From NCBI GenBank assembly GCA_017466405.1, contig JAFTUF010000007.1, positions 17,914 through 81,913 on the forward strand: 64,000 nt of DNA. Reading direction: 5' to 3'. The notes beneath the pieces were generated by a model. The model worked only from the letters and a program-made list of their open reading frames with translations. It ran no database searches and was not told the DNA's origin. This DNA is from Bacteroidales bacterium. Its GTDB lineage: Bacteria; Bacteroidota; Bacteroidia; Bacteroidales; F082. Below, piece by piece: positions 32,030 to 42,231 of this stretch. The stretch's first letter is position 1; each line of letters opens with the position of its first letter. The position numbers and the translations under genes are program-made.

Positions 32030-32482
32030 ATGACTGAAAATAAAAAACTTGAACGCAATCCAATGAATAAAGTCGTTGGTGGCGTCTGCTCAGGATTGGC
32101 AGATTATTTCAACTTAGATGTCGCTCTTGTCAGAGTGGCTTTCGTTATCGCCGCATTATTCGCCAGTTTCGGATTCTGGCTTTACATCATCTTGTGGATC
32201 GTCCTCCCGGAAAATAAGTTAGACATCAATTTCCAAACTCCACCTAATAACGAAACTCGTCAAACTTATGGCGACACTCAGCAATCAAAGGAAGACGATA
32301 ATCGTTCTAAGAAGTCAACAACGCTCTTCGCTGGAATCTTAGTCATCTTGATAGGCTTGATATTCTTAATAAACAACTTCATTCCAATTTCTTGGGTATG
32401 GAAGCTTTGGCCTCTGATTTTGGTTGTCATCGGTGTGGTGATGATTGTTAATGCAAGTAAGAAAGGAGCCGACAATGAGTAA
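32030..32482 (+). CDS. PspC-domain membrane protein
   Basis: 150 residues. PspC domain at the N-terminus: LERNPMNKVVGGVCSGLADYF, then an amphipathic helix and FVIAALFASFGFWLYIILWIVLP. A charged linker (about 65-98) leads to two further membrane helices (LFAGILVILIGLIFLINN, LWPLILVVIGVVMIVN) of the LiaF/DUF5668 type. PspC proteins sense or stabilise stressed inner membrane. The stop overlaps the next gene by 8 bp, so both are coupled. Confidence 0.88.
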   Translation: MTENKKLERNPMNKVVGGVCSGLADYFNLDVALVRVAFVIAALFASFGFWLYIILWIVLPENKLDINFQTPPNNETRQTYGDTQQSKEDDNRSKKSTTLFAGILVILIGLIFLINNFIPISWVWKLWPLILVVIGVVMIVNASKKGADNE

Positions 32483-33401
32483 GGAAAATAACAAAGATAA
32501 TGGTTTAATCAACGGTATAGTGCTCATAACGATAGGTGTGATAGCACTCTTGGTTACCGTCTTCGATTTTACTATAGAATGGGCTGAATTGGCTAAGTTA
32601 TGGCCTGTCTTCATCATAATTTTCGGATTGTCAATATTGCCTATAAATAAAATAATAAAGTCAATATTGGTTGTAATAATGATATTGTTATCTTGCCTTC
32701 TTTATTATAATGCTGTAAATGAGGATGATTCATACGAAGAAGAATCTTATTATTATGATTCAAATAATAAAGATGTCAACGTTCAGGAATTTTCTGAGAC
32801 TTTCAGAAATAACATCAATACAGCTAAGGTTGAGATAAATTATGGTGCAGGTTCTTTGCGTCTCGGCGCTCCTGTTAGTGAACTTGTAAAAGCTTCTAAT
32901 GCAAGTAACTATTATGTTCAAGATTTCTCTGTTAGGTATAATGGAAAGCATGCCGATATTTGTTTCGGAGGAGAAGATAATATTTCTGTAAATGGAAAGA
33001 CTGTCGATTCTAATCGTTTTAATATTGCATTAAATAATAATCCAATATATGATTTTGAGATAAATGTTGGAGCCTGCGGATTGGACTTCGATTTCAGCGA
33101 TTATAAAGTTTCCGACATCGATATCAATAGCGGAGCTTGCAATATAGAACTTAAGTTGGGCGACATTTATGACAAGACGAAGGTAGAAATTGAGACGGGC
33201 GTCAGCGACTTGAGGATTGGCATTCCTTCAAATTCTGGATGTCGCATTGAATGTGAGTCGGTGATGAGCAGCAAAGACTTCGAAGGCTTTGATAAAAAAT
33301 CGTCTAATGTTTATGAGACTCCGAATTATCATACAGCGGATAATGTCATCGACATTCATTTCAACGGAGCCATTTCAGATTTTAAGGTCTATAAATATTA
33401 G
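32475..33401 (+). CDS. LiaF-like membrane protein with toastrack domain
   Basis: 308 residues from the ATG at 32475, preceded by AAAGGAG (32462-32468), one of the few Shine-Dalgarno-like sites in the window. Four short hydrophobic segments (GIVLITIGVIALLVTVFDF, LWPVFIIIFGLSILPINK, IIKSILVVIMILLSCLLYYN) are followed by an acidic linker and a repetitive beta-rich C-terminal half with INYGAGSLRLGA, INVGACGLDFDFS, INSGACNIELKLG and IETGVSDLRIGIP, the parallel beta-helix 'toastrack' seen in LiaF/PspC partners. Probably an envelope-stress protein acting with the upstream PspC. Confidence 0.8.
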   Translation: MSKENNKDNGLINGIVLITIGVIALLVTVFDFTIEWAELAKLWPVFIIIFGLSILPINKIIKSILVVIMILLSCLLYYNAVNEDDSYEEESYYYDSNNKDVNVQEFSETFRNNINTAKVEINYGAGSLRLGAPVSELVKASNASNYYVQDFSVRYNGKHADICFGGEDNISVNGKTVDSNRFNIALNNNPIYDFEINVGACGLDFDFSDYKVSDIDINSGACNIELKLGDIYDKTKVEIETGVSDLRIGIPSNSGCRIECESVMSSKDFEGFDKKSSNVYETPNYHTADNVIDIHFNGAISDFKVYKY

Positions 33402-33587
33402 ATGAATTTGAGAATTTGAGAATCTGAGAATCTGAGAACTTGAGAATTTTTTATGATAAAAATCGAGTATAGCAAACATTTTAAGTATAAAATTGTTAAT
33501 AACGAATGAAATGCTAAAATATAAATTGCGGAAATAGATTTTCAGATTTTCAAGTTTTCAGATTTTCAGTTTTAAAAGAAATAGACA

Positions 33588-34487
33588 ATGGAATATAAAG
33601 ATTATTATAAGATTTTAGGTGTTGAGCGTTCTGCTTCGCAAGATGAGATTAAGAAGGCATATCGTAAGTTGGCTGTGAAATATCATCCCGACAAGAATCC
33701 TGACGACAAGGTGGCGGAGGAGAAGTTCAAGGAGATTTCGGAGGCGTATCAGGTTATAGGCAATGCCGATTCGCGCAAGAAATATGACGAGCTCGGAGCT
33801 AACTGGAAACAGTATGAGAACGCAGGTTTCGGTGGTTTCGGTGGAGGGGGACAAGGCTTCAACACGAGCGGATTCTCCGATTTCTTCGATATGTTTTTCG
33901 GTGGCGCGCAAGGCGGTGCCGGCTTTGATATCAGAGACTTCATGGGTAATATGGGCGGTGGCCGTCGTTCCACACGTCCGGCAAAGGGCAGCGATCATAA
34001 TGCGACGATAAGTCTTACTCTTTTAGAGGCGTATCAAGGCTCGCAGCGGCTCCTCGACCTCAACGGCAATACCATAAAAATCTCTATAAAGCCAGGAGTG
34101 CGCGACGGTCAGGTTTTGCGTATCAAAGGCAAAGGCAATCCGGGAAGAAACGGCGGCGACAACGGCGACCTCATGATAAAAGTGGCGATAATGAACGACC
34201 CTGCTTATCAACGTGACGGCGACGACCTGATAAAAAATGTCAACATCGATGTTTATACAGCGATACTCGGAGGTAAGATAACTGTCAACACACTCAAAGG
34301 TGAAGTTAATGTCCCGATAAAACAACAGACACAGAATAACAGTACGTTACGTTTGAAGGGACTCGGAATGCCTCATTACGGCAAAGAAGGTGCAGGAGCT
34401 CTTTTACTTAAAGTGCAGATTCTTCTTCCAGAACATTTCTCACAAAAAGAGTTGGAACTGATAAGGGAAGCGCAAGCTCAACAATAA
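33588..34487 (+). CDS. DnaJ-type co-chaperone (CbpA-like)
   Basis: 299 residues. J domain at 4-69 with [21 protein letters not shown]... and the essential HPD in KYHPDKNP, a Gly/Phe-rich linker (about 80-125, [12 protein letters not shown]), then two DnaJ C-terminal beta domains ([46 protein letters not shown]). The cysteine zinc fingers of true DnaJ are absent, which places it with CbpA/DnaJ-B proteins that stimulate DnaK. The upstream spacer (33402-33575) is GAATCTGAGAA and TTTTCAGATTTTCAAG repeat without a clear promoter box. Confidence 0.92.
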   Translation: MEYKDYYKILGVERSASQDEIKKAYRKLAVKYHPDKNPDDKVAEEKFKEISEAYQVIGNADSRKKYDELGANWKQYENAGFGGFGGGGQGFNTSGFSDFFDMFFGGAQGGAGFDIRDFMGNMGGGRRSTRPAKGSDHNATISLTLLEAYQGSQRLLDLNGNTIKISIKPGVRDGQVLRIKGKGNPGRNGGDNGDLMIKVAIMNDPAYQRDGDDLIKNVNIDVYTAILGGKITVNTLKGEVNVPIKQQTQNNSTLRLKGLGMPHYGKEGAGALLLKVQILLPEHFSQKELELIREAQAQQ

Positions 34488-34588
34488 ATTCTCAGCTCTT
34501 TCAAATACATAAAAGAAGGTTTGATGTCGCAATTTTGCAGTGTCGTATTTTTTGTGTAGAAAACAATGTTTTTATAACTATTTTTAAT

Positions 34589-34596
34589 TAACTTTG
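34589..34596 (+). promoter_or_regulatory. Promoter -7 box of the TonB receptor gene
   Basis: TAACTTTG, 32 nt before the ATG at 34628. Confidence 0.7.
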
Positions 34597-34627
34597 CGTC
34601 CTTAATATTTATAATGTTTTTATTAGA

Positions 34628-36961
34628 ATGCAAAGAAATTTACGACTTACAACCATTATCATAACCTTCTTCTTATTCCTTATCAATAGTGCTGTTTTCG
34701 CACAGAACAACAACGTCAAAGGCTTCGTTTATGAGAAATCGACGGGCGAACCTATGATGTTCTGTAATGTCTATTTCAAAGGAACGACCATAGGCGCTTC
34801 AACAGATATTAACGGTTTCTTCAACATAACGAAGATTCCTGACGGCGAATATCAGCTTCTTATCACTAACCTCGGTTACGATACTATTGCTGATAATATC
34901 AGCCTGAAAAATAACGAGGTGTTGAACAAGAAATATTATCTTGAAGAATCTACGGTTGTGCTTCAAGCTGTTAACATCACCGCCGATAAGATAGAGGCGA
35001 GGACCGAGACTAAGACTTCCGTCGTAAATATCACGCCAAAGACCATCACCAAGATTCCTTCTATGGGAGGACAAGCCGACCTTGCACAATATCTTCAAGT
35101 CATTCCGGGTGTCGTTTTCACCGGCGACCAGGGAGGTCAGCTTTATATCAGAGGCGGTTCGCCTATTCAGAATAAGGTGCTCCTTGACGGAATGGTGATT
35201 TATAATCCTTTCCACTCCATAGGTCTCTTCTCGGTATTCGATACCGACATCATCAGAAATGCTGAGATTTATACTGGAGGCTTCGGCGCCGAATATGGCG
35301 GACGTATCTCTTCGGTGATGGATATCACAACTCGTGACGGTAATAAGAAACGTATCGCTGGTAAAGTGGGCGCTAGTACCTTCGGCGCTAAGGTGACTCT
35401 TGAAGGTCCTATAAAAAAAGCTAAAAATCCAGAAGATATGAGTATGTCGTTCATCCTATCAGCAAAGAACTCTTATTTAGAACAGACAAGTCAAGGCATT
35501 TACAAAGGCATACTGGGTGGTGAAACGTTGCCATATAATTATAGGGACCTTTATGGAAAGATTTCTCTTAACTCTTCAAATGGTAGTAAGGTCAACTTCT
35601 TCGGATTTAACTTCACCGACGATGTGAATAATTATAAGTCAATATCGACATTCGGTTGGGATTCTTATGGCGGCGGTGTCAACTTTGTCGTTATCCCTGG
35701 AAAGTCACCAGTGCTTATTGAAGGTAACATCGCGTTTTCAGATTATGAGGCTGTGTTAGAAGAACAGAACAATCCCGACAGGTCGAGTTCTATCAATGGT
35801 TTTAATGCCGGCTTTGCCTTCACTTATTTCGTCGGAAAGAACTCTCTCAAATATGGTATAGAGATGCTTGGCTTCAAGACGGTCTTCGATTATACCAAGT
35901 CAAATGGAATCAATATCAGTCAGGTGGAAAATACTACGGAGTTAGGTGCATACGTGAAATACAAGGCACAGTTCAACGACTTTATCTTAGAGCCGAGTCT
36001 GAGAATACAGGCTTACGCCTCTCTCTCGGAGGTGTCGCCGGAGCCTCGTCTCGCTCTTAAATATAATGTCACCGACTGGTTCCGTGTCAAGGCGGCAGGA
36101 GGATTGTATTCGCAAAACCTCATAGCGGCCAACAGCGACCGCGATGTCGTCAACCTCTTCTACGGATTTCTATCCGGACAGTCGAATATCCCTACATATT
36201 TCAACGGTGAAAAGGTCACGACAAAACTTCAGAAGGCAGCTCATTACATACTCGGTACAGAGTTCGACGTGGCAAACAACACTACTCTTAATGTGGAAGG
36301 CTATTATAAAGACTTTCGTCAGCTGACAAGCATGAATAGAAACCAAGTCTATAGTGAACAAGATGCTCCTCCTGGAACATCGCAGATAGAGAAAAAAGAC
36401 TTTATGATTGAGACAGGCGATGCTTACGGCGTTGACATCTCAATAAAATATGAAGATAAGAGATGGTATCTCTGGGGCGCATATTCCTTGGCTTACGTCA
36501 ATAGAGACTTCGAGAACGCTGAAGGTCAGATAATCACTTATAGAACTCACTACGACCGCCGTCATAACGTGAACCTCATCGCTACCTATACCGCAGGCGC
36601 AAAGAGTCAATGGGAACTCAGCGCTCGCTGGAACTTCGGTACGGGCTTCCCATTCACTATGGTGACTGGCTTCTATGAGGAACTTCCTTACGATAATATT
36701 TATTTCGACCCTTACACAGAAAGCGGTAACCTCGGATTATTATACGGCGACCTCAACCAGGGTCAGTTGCCAACATATCACCGACTCGACTTTGACGTGA
36801 AACGTAAGTTCTACTTCACAGAGTCGGTATTGCTCGAAGCTGACTTCAGCATCACCAACGTATATGACAGACGCAATATATTCTATATCGACGTGGTGTC
36901 GGCAGAGTTTATCTATCAGCTGCCTCTGATGCCAAGTCTTGGATTAACACTATCATTCTAA
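34628..36961 (+). CDS. TonB-dependent outer-membrane receptor
   Basis: 777 residues. Signal peptide 1-25 (SAVFAQ), then a carboxypeptidase-D regulatory-like domain (about 28-112: VKGFVYEKSTGEPMMFCNV, GASTDINGFFNIT, NLGYDTI) typical of Bacteroidota receptors, a plug (about 130-235: ADLAQYLQVIPGVVFTGDQG, LYIRGGSPIQNKVLLDGM), and a 22-strand-type barrel ending in SLGLTLSF with a terminal Phe. No SusD-like partner is adjacent, so it is not a polysaccharide-utilisation SusC. Three bases after its stop begins a serine peptidase, which suggests peptide uptake, but this is inference. Confidence 0.92.
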   Translation: MQRNLRLTTIIITFFLFLINSAVFAQNNNVKGFVYEKSTGEPMMFCNVYFKGTTIGASTDINGFFNITKIPDGEYQLLITNLGYDTIADNISLKNNEVLNKKYYLEESTVVLQAVNITADKIEARTETKTSVVNITPKTITKIPSMGGQADLAQYLQVIPGVVFTGDQGGQLYIRGGSPIQNKVLLDGMVIYNPFHSIGLFSVFDTDIIRNAEIYTGGFGAEYGGRISSVMDITTRDGNKKRIAGKVGASTFGAKVTLEGPIKKAKNPEDMSMSFILSAKNSYLEQTSQGIYKGILGGETLPYNYRDLYGKISLNSSNGSKVNFFGFNFTDDVNNYKSISTFGWDSYGGGVNFVVIPGKSPVLIEGNIAFSDYEAVLEEQNNPDRSSSINGFNAGFAFTYFVGKNSLKYGIEMLGFKTVFDYTKSNGINISQVENTTELGAYVKYKAQFNDFILEPSLRIQAYASLSEVSPEPRLALKYNVTDWFRVKAAGGLYSQNLIAANSDRDVVNLFYGFLSGQSNIPTYFNGEKVTTKLQKAAHYILGTEFDVANNTTLNVEGYYKDFRQLTSMNRNQVYSEQDAPPGTSQIEKKDFMIETGDAYGVDISIKYEDKRWYLWGAYSLAYVNRDFENAEGQIITYRTHYDRRHNVNLIATYTAGAKSQWELSARWNFGTGFPFTMVTGFYEELPYDNIYFDPYTESGNLGLLYGDLNQGQLPTYHRLDFDVKRKFYFTESVLLEADFSITNVYDRRNIFYIDVVSAEFIYQLPLMPSLGLTLSF

Positions 36962-36963
36962 AC

Positions 36964-38994
36964 ATGGAAAAACCTATAGCAAAGAAATATCCCCGTGAAC
37001 TCATAACTCACGGGGATCTTCGTATAGACAATTATTATTGGCTTAACGAACGCGAGAATCCTGAAGTGATTGAGTATCTTGAACAAGAGAACCTCTACCA
37101 AGAGACAATGATGAAAGATACTGAACAACTTCAAGACGAGATTTATCATGAGATATTGGGTCGCATCAAACAGGACGATGTTTCTTATCCTCTGAAAAGA
37201 AATGGATATTATTATTATTCGCGCTACGAGGAAGGTAAGGAATATCCTGTGTATTGTCGTCGTAAAGATAATATGGACAACCCGGAGCAGATTCTTCTCG
37301 ACGGTAATAAAATGGCTGAAGGTCATCATTATTTCGACATCGGAGCGTATAGCATAAGCCCCGATAATAGACTCATCGCTTATAGCATCGACACTGTTAG
37401 TCGACGTCAGTATAATATCTATGTTAAGGATATTGAGACGGGCGAGATTTTTAATGATGAGATAAAAAACACCACTGGCAACATGACCTGGGCAAACGAC
37501 AATGCGACGATTTTCTATAGCGAGAAAGATGAGTCGCTGCGTTCATGTAAGATTAAGCGCCATCGCCTGAACGAGGATTCTGAAAAAGACGAGTTGGTAT
37601 ATTTTGAAGAAGACACTGCCTTCAACTGTTATGTAGGTAAGACAAAGTCAAGACGTTATATCATGATAGTGTCGGAAAGCACGCTTTCGTCAGAGGTGCG
37701 TTATGTGGATGCCGACAGACCTTACGATGAATTTAGGATTTTCCAAAAACGTCAGCATGATATGTTGTATGGAATAGGTCATTATGGCGACAGCTTCTAT
37801 ATCTTGACTAATGCCGAGGGAGCTAAGAATTTCAAGATTATGAAGACGCCTATTGATAAGACGGAGAAGGAAAACTGGGTAGAGCTGATGGCACATCGCG
37901 ATGATGTGCTGATAGAAGACTTCGACTTGTTTTCAGAATATCTTGTCATAGAGGAACGTCATGAGGGTTTGGTAAAGATAAGGATAACTACATGGGACGG
38001 AGCTGAGGATTATTATCTCGACTTCGGTGAACCTTCCTACACAGCCTACACTTCTGCCAACCCCGACTTCGACTCGCATACTCTTAGATATGGATACAAC
38101 TCCATGACGACGCCGAGTTCTTTGTATGAATACGATATGAAAGAACGTAAGACGACACTCTTGAAACGACAGGAGATTGTCGGTGGTTACGAGCCATCGG
38201 ATTATGTCACGGAGCGTCATTATGCTACTGCACACGATGGCGTCAAGGTGCCTATCTCGTTGGTTTATAAGAAAGGTCTCGTGAAGAACGGCGACAATCC
38301 TTTGGTGCTTTACGGTTATGGCTCGTATGGAAGCAGCATGGATGCGTATTTCTCAACGCCGCGACTGAGTCTGCTTAATCGAGGTTTCGTCTGGGCAATA
38401 GCGCATATCAGAGGAGGCGAGGAGATGGGTCGTCAGTGGTATGAGGACGGAAAGCTTTTGAAAAAGAAAAACACCTTTTTAGACTTTATCTCATGTGGAG
38501 AATATCTTGTGAAAGAAGGTTTTACCAATAACAAGAAGATGTTCGCTATGGGAGGTAGTGCCGGCGGACTTCTCGTAGGTGCTGTCGCTAATATGGCGCC
38601 GCAGATGTGGCGTGGAATAGTAGCGCAGGTGCCTTTCGTCGATGTGGTGACAACTATGCTCGACGAGTCGATACCGCTCACCACGGAAGAATACGACGAA
38701 TGGGGTAACCCTAATGTTAAAGAATATTATGATTATATGAAGTCATATTCTCCGTACGATAATGTTGATCGAAAAGAATATCCAGCCATGTTGGTGACGA
38801 CGGGCTTGCACGACAGTCAGGTGCAATATTGGGAGCCAGCCAAGTGGGTGGCTAAACTAAGGGAACTTAAGACTGACGACAACCCATTATATCTCAAGAC
38901 CAATATGGACTTCGGACATGGCGGAGCCTCCGGACGTTTTGAGAGCATCAAAGAGATAGCTTTGGAATATGCGTTTCTGATAAGGAGTTGTTAA
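36964..38994 (+). CDS. Oligopeptidase B / prolyl-oligopeptidase family (S9A) serine peptidase
   Basis: 676 residues. N-terminal ITHGDLRIDNYYWLNERENPEV and a seven-bladed propeller region (about 70-400) precede the alpha/beta-hydrolase domain (about 410-676). The nucleophile is Ser532 in MGGSAGGLL, with LVTTGLHDSQVQYWEPAKWV carrying the Asp and MDFGHGGASGRF the His. VYKKGLVKNGDNPLVLYGYGSYG matches oligopeptidase B more than prolyl oligopeptidase. Cleaves small peptides after basic residues, in cytoplasm or periplasm; no signal peptide is seen. Three bases separate it from the TonB receptor, so they are one transcript. Its stop codon overlaps the stop of the convergent gene. Confidence 0.9.
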   Translation: MEKPIAKKYPRELITHGDLRIDNYYWLNERENPEVIEYLEQENLYQETMMKDTEQLQDEIYHEILGRIKQDDVSYPLKRNGYYYYSRYEEGKEYPVYCRRKDNMDNPEQILLDGNKMAEGHHYFDIGAYSISPDNRLIAYSIDTVSRRQYNIYVKDIETGEIFNDEIKNTTGNMTWANDNATIFYSEKDESLRSCKIKRHRLNEDSEKDELVYFEEDTAFNCYVGKTKSRRYIMIVSESTLSSEVRYVDADRPYDEFRIFQKRQHDMLYGIGHYGDSFYILTNAEGAKNFKIMKTPIDKTEKENWVELMAHRDDVLIEDFDLFSEYLVIEERHEGLVKIRITTWDGAEDYYLDFGEPSYTAYTSANPDFDSHTLRYGYNSMTTPSSLYEYDMKERKTTLLKRQEIVGGYEPSDYVTERHYATAHDGVKVPISLVYKKGLVKNGDNPLVLYGYGSYGSSMDAYFSTPRLSLLNRGFVWAIAHIRGGEEMGRQWYEDGKLLKKKNTFLDFISCGEYLVKEGFTNNKKMFAMGGSAGGLLVGAVANMAPQMWRGIVAQVPFVDVVTTMLDESIPLTTEEYDEWGNPNVKEYYDYMKSYSPYDNVDRKEYPAMLVTTGLHDSQVQYWEPAKWVAKLRELKTDDNPLYLKTNMDFGHGGASGRFESIKEIALEYAFLIRSC

Positions 38995-40994
38995 TTCTTA
39001 ATTATCTTAACGACTTCTCCGTCAATGTTAAGGAAATAAACGCCAGGATTATAATCTGATATATTGATTTCGATCTCCTTGGAATAGACTTCAATTTGTT
39101 TTATCAGAACTCCTGTCACATTATAAATCTTTACCGATGACAACTGTCCGTTATTGGCTGATATCCTCACAAAATCTTTTGCTGGGTTAGGATAGATGTC
39201 GTATTCGGCGACTTCGTTTTCTGCAATGTTAAGTTCTAAGTCGTAAAGCTCAACGATACCAACAGAGCTCTTGTCGTCATATAAAGCCACGACTTCAACA
39301 ACGTGCATTCCGCTTTCGAGTCTTATGTCGTGTGACAACTCGCTGCTGTTTTCTAATATCTGCTCGTTGTCAATGAATAAATTATATCCGGAAGGACTTG
39401 CTTCCTCAGGAGCGTTCCAGCTGATATGAAGGTCGCCTTCCTCGTTAGTTTTTTCTATGATAATATCTTCAACAGGATAGGCGTGTCCTGTGTATTCGTA
39501 GGCGAAGCTGCTGTTATAAACCTCGTCTGTCGTTATATCTTGTATCCATAAAGCTACTTCCAAATCGTTGAGCTCTTCGACGAAAGTGGAGCTCATGTCG
39601 TAAGAGAACTCGAGACGCTGATATGAACCGGCGCTGATATTTATTTCGTTGCCTTCCGCGTCGTCTAACATCTTCATCATGATGTGATGAAACTCTGTCT
39701 CGCCATTACTGCCGGTATTATTTTTTGTCGTTTTCTCGTTGATGCTAACAAAAGCCTCTACATTATTTAAATCGATATACGACATGAAGTCGGCGGTGAT
39801 GTTTATGGTGCTACCTTCCATATCGAAAGCGCCTTTTATGTTGACGATAGAAGGAATGTTGTTGACATAGTTCAAGTTGTCTTGGTTTATGACGCTGAGT
39901 TGTTTCTCTCCGTCCAAGTAAAGACTCGGGACGCTTGTCACGCCGTAGTGGTCTCTTCTCACACCACCTTCGTTATTATAATAAGGGTCGCCGCTGGCAG
40001 GCCAGTCCATAGCGTATTTTACGTAAGTGAATTTTTTTATGTTGTTGTTTGTCAGTTCTTCCATCTGAGCGTTAATCTCTACGCAAGGACCGCAGGTGGA
40101 GCTGGAGAAATGTTCTATCAGCGGAGTCTTCTGACTTACGTTGGTAGCAGCTACTATGACTTTCTCGGCGTAGTTGTTCTCGCTTATCTCGTCTTCAATT
40201 CCATTGACAGAGTTGATGTTGATGCTTAAGTCGTGACTTCCTAATGAGAGTTCTTTTATTGTCTCGAATGTGAATGTTGCGCTTTCCATTGATGAGAGGT
40301 TTGTGTAGAATGTCTCTGTCACTACTTCATCGTCGATAGTGTATGAAGCTTCGAACGATTCTATGAGAGTCTCTCCAGAGTTGCGTGCTGTGAAGCTTAT
40401 CGCGTTCTCTCCGAATACGGTATATTCATGATTGTTGACGGAAGTCAGGTTGATGTCGAGTTGGTTTTGGCTTTGTATGATGATGTTGTCGAAGAACCAG
40501 AAGTTGACGTTGTAAGAGTTACCTTCGAAGAAGAGGCAGAGTTTCACGTTATCTTTTCCTAAGTCTGGAGTGTTGAAGAGAGTATCGACTACGTATGTTC
40601 CGTCGGTGTCGTACGACTGTGACCATACTGTGTTCCAGGTGTTACCGTTGTCGGATGAGGTGGCGAATCCTATTGTGGAGCTGCCTTCATAAACATCGAC
40701 GCTATGAAGCAGCGACAGTTTCGCTGATGTTATTCCGCTTAAGTCGATGGGCTCTGTGGTGACTCGTGAGATACCTTCACATGGTGGGGTCCATCCGAAT
40801 TGTAGCTCGTTAGGTTCGCCGCCGGCATTACAGCTCTGCGCTATCATCCAGTTGGCTGCTCCTAAGCCGGTTATCGACCATGTCGATGGCAGTGTGGTAG
40901 AATCGAAGGTCTCTTGAAAAAGGATGTCTCTGTTCTGACAAAATAAATTCATTGATAAAACAGATAACAATGTGATAAGTAATAATTTTCTCAT
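38991..40994 (-). CDS. Omp28-like secreted protein with thioredoxin-fold and T9SS sorting domain
   Basis: 667 residues. Signal peptide 1-19 (LFCQ). Residues about 23-175 resemble a choice-of-anchor-J/MAM domain (FQETFDSTTLPSTWSITG, FWFFDNIII), followed by Ig-like strands (about 178-280). A thioredoxin-like Omp28 domain has PLIEHFSSSTCGPCVEIN (CGPC active site), GVTSVPSLYLDGE, and a later Fn3-like region (LHISWNAPEEASPSGYNLFI). The type A T9SS sorting domain is YDIYPNPAKDFVRISA ... NPGVYFLNIDGEVVKIIKN, very similar to that of 15977-16759. Function unknown; a redox-active surface protein is possible from the CxxC. The TAA stop overlaps that of the oligopeptidase gene. Confidence 0.88.
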   Translation of the reverse strand: MRKLLLITLLSVLSMNLFCQNRDILFQETFDSTTLPSTWSITGLGAANWMIAQSCNAGGEPNELQFGWTPPCEGISRVTTEPIDLSGITSAKLSLLHSVDVYEGSSTIGFATSSDNGNTWNTVWSQSYDTDGTYVVDTLFNTPDLGKDNVKLCLFFEGNSYNVNFWFFDNIIIQSQNQLDINLTSVNNHEYTVFGENAISFTARNSGETLIESFEASYTIDDEVVTETFYTNLSSMESATFTFETIKELSLGSHDLSININSVNGIEDEISENNYAEKVIVAATNVSQKTPLIEHFSSSTCGPCVEINAQMEELTNNNIKKFTYVKYAMDWPASGDPYYNNEGGVRRDHYGVTSVPSLYLDGEKQLSVINQDNLNYVNNIPSIVNIKGAFDMEGSTINITADFMSYIDLNNVEAFVSINEKTTKNNTGSNGETEFHHIMMKMLDDAEGNEINISAGSYQRLEFSYDMSSTFVEELNDLEVALWIQDITTDEVYNSSFAYEYTGHAYPVEDIIIEKTNEEGDLHISWNAPEEASPSGYNLFIDNEQILENSSELSHDIRLESGMHVVEVVALYDDKSSVGIVELYDLELNIAENEVAEYDIYPNPAKDFVRISANNGQLSSVKIYNVTGVLIKQIEVYSKEIEINISDYNPGVYFLNIDGEVVKIIKN

Positions 40995-41020
40995 AAGCGT
41001 AATGTTTAATTAAGACATAG

Positions 41021-41028
41021 CAAAGATA
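41021..41028 (-). promoter_or_regulatory. Promoter -7 box of the Omp28-like gene
   Basis: TATCTTTG on the minus strand, 27 nt upstream of the ATG at 40994. Confidence 0.75.
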
Positions 41029-41085
41029 AGAAAAAGTTACTTCAAAAATCTTTATACTTTTATCTTTAGTCTTTCGACTTTTTAT

Positions 41086-41093
41086 TATATTTG
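41086..41093 (+). promoter_or_regulatory. Promoter -7 box of the Rpn-type nuclease gene
   Basis: TATATTTG, 26 nt before the ATG at 41119. Confidence 0.7.
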
Positions 41094-41118
41094 CAAGAGC
41101 TAATAAAACTCAAACTTT

Positions 41119-42111
41119 ATGAAAACAGAAAAATACATCAGATTCGATTGGGCTATGAAGCGCATGCTTCGCGATAAAGCCAACTACGCGGTGTTGGAAG
41201 GTCTTCTGACAACTTTATTCAAAGAGAAAATTTCTATCAACAAACTCTTGGAAAGCGAGAGCAACCAAGAAGACGAGTTCGACAAGTATAACAGAGTTGA
41301 TATTCTTGCGGAGAATAGTAAGGGCGAACTGTTTATCATCGAGGTGCAGAATAATGATGAGTACGCTTATTTCCAGAGGATGTTATTTGGAGTATCTAAG
41401 TTAGTGACGGAATATATCAATAGAGGAGAAGGCTATCAAAATATCAAGAAGATTTACAGTGTAAATATCGTTTATTTTGATTTAGGTCAAGGCAAGGATT
41501 ATTTGTATCATGGCAAGACAGAGTTCTTGGGAGTCAACACTGGTGAGGTCTTAAATCTCAGTCCGTTCCAAAGACAGAAGTTCAATGTCGATGTCGTCAG
41601 TGAGTTGTATCCCGAATATTACATTTTGAAAGTCAACGATTTCAAAGGCGAGCCGCAGACTCCATTAGAGGAATGGATTTATTATCTTAGTACCGGCGAC
41701 ATAACTAATGAATCCACAGCGCCAGGACTTGATGAAGCGCGTAAGAAATTAGAGCTGGCTTTGATGAGCAAAGACGAGTTGTCGGCGTATTATCGTCATT
41801 TGGATAATACAGTGATATTGAAAGACAACATCTACACTTCTCGTGGAGAAGGCATGCTTGAAGGCAGAGCTATGGGAAGGAAAGAAGGAATGCGAGAAGG
41901 CTTAGAGAAAGGAATCAAGAAAGGTAGAAAAGAAGGTCTGGCAGAGGGTCTTAAGAAAGGCCGGGAAGAAGGATTGGAGGAGGGAGTCAAGAAAGGTCGA
42001 GATGAGACCATAAAAAATATAGTCACAAATCTTAGGTCGGCTGGTGTTGGCATAGAGATTATAATGGGTGTCACCGGTTTGCCGAAAGAAGACATAGAAG
42101 AACTGTTGTGA
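41119..42111 (+). CDS. Rpn-family PD-(D/E)XK nuclease / putative transposase
   Basis: 330 residues. The N-terminal nuclease domain (about 5-215) begins YIRFDWAMKRMLRDKANYAVLE, with active-site-type residues in NRVDILAENSKGELFIIEVQ (D...ExQ). The C-terminal ~70 residues are a repetitive charged region of GRKEGMREGLEKGIKKGRKE type, then VTNLRSAGVGIEIIMGVTGLPKEDIEELL. This is the common Bacteroidota 'Rpn family recombination-promoting nuclease/putative transposase'; family members promote RecA-independent recombination. It is not flanked by recognised terminal repeats but is followed by 420 bp of dense simple repeats. Confidence 0.88.
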   Translation: MKTEKYIRFDWAMKRMLRDKANYAVLEGLLTTLFKEKISINKLLESESNQEDEFDKYNRVDILAENSKGELFIIEVQNNDEYAYFQRMLFGVSKLVTEYINRGEGYQNIKKIYSVNIVYFDLGQGKDYLYHGKTEFLGVNTGEVLNLSPFQRQKFNVDVVSELYPEYYILKVNDFKGEPQTPLEEWIYYLSTGDITNESTAPGLDEARKKLELALMSKDELSAYYRHLDNTVILKDNIYTSRGEGMLEGRAMGRKEGMREGLEKGIKKGRKEGLAEGLKKGREEGLEEGVKKGRDETIKNIVTNLRSAGVGIEIIMGVTGLPKEDIEELL

Positions 42112-42134
42112 TTATCACAATTTAAATATGCTAT

Positions 42135-42169
42135 AGACGTCGTTTTAAAATGCGGCGTCTCTTTTTTTC
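42135..42169 (+). terminator. Terminator after the Rpn-type gene
   Basis: AGACGTCG ... CGGCGTCT with one G-U, followed by T7. Confidence 0.7.
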
Positions 42170-42231
42170 AAAAACATCTCAGCAACTTAGCAACTTAGTA
42201 ACTTAGCATCTTCTCAGCGACTCATAAACGC

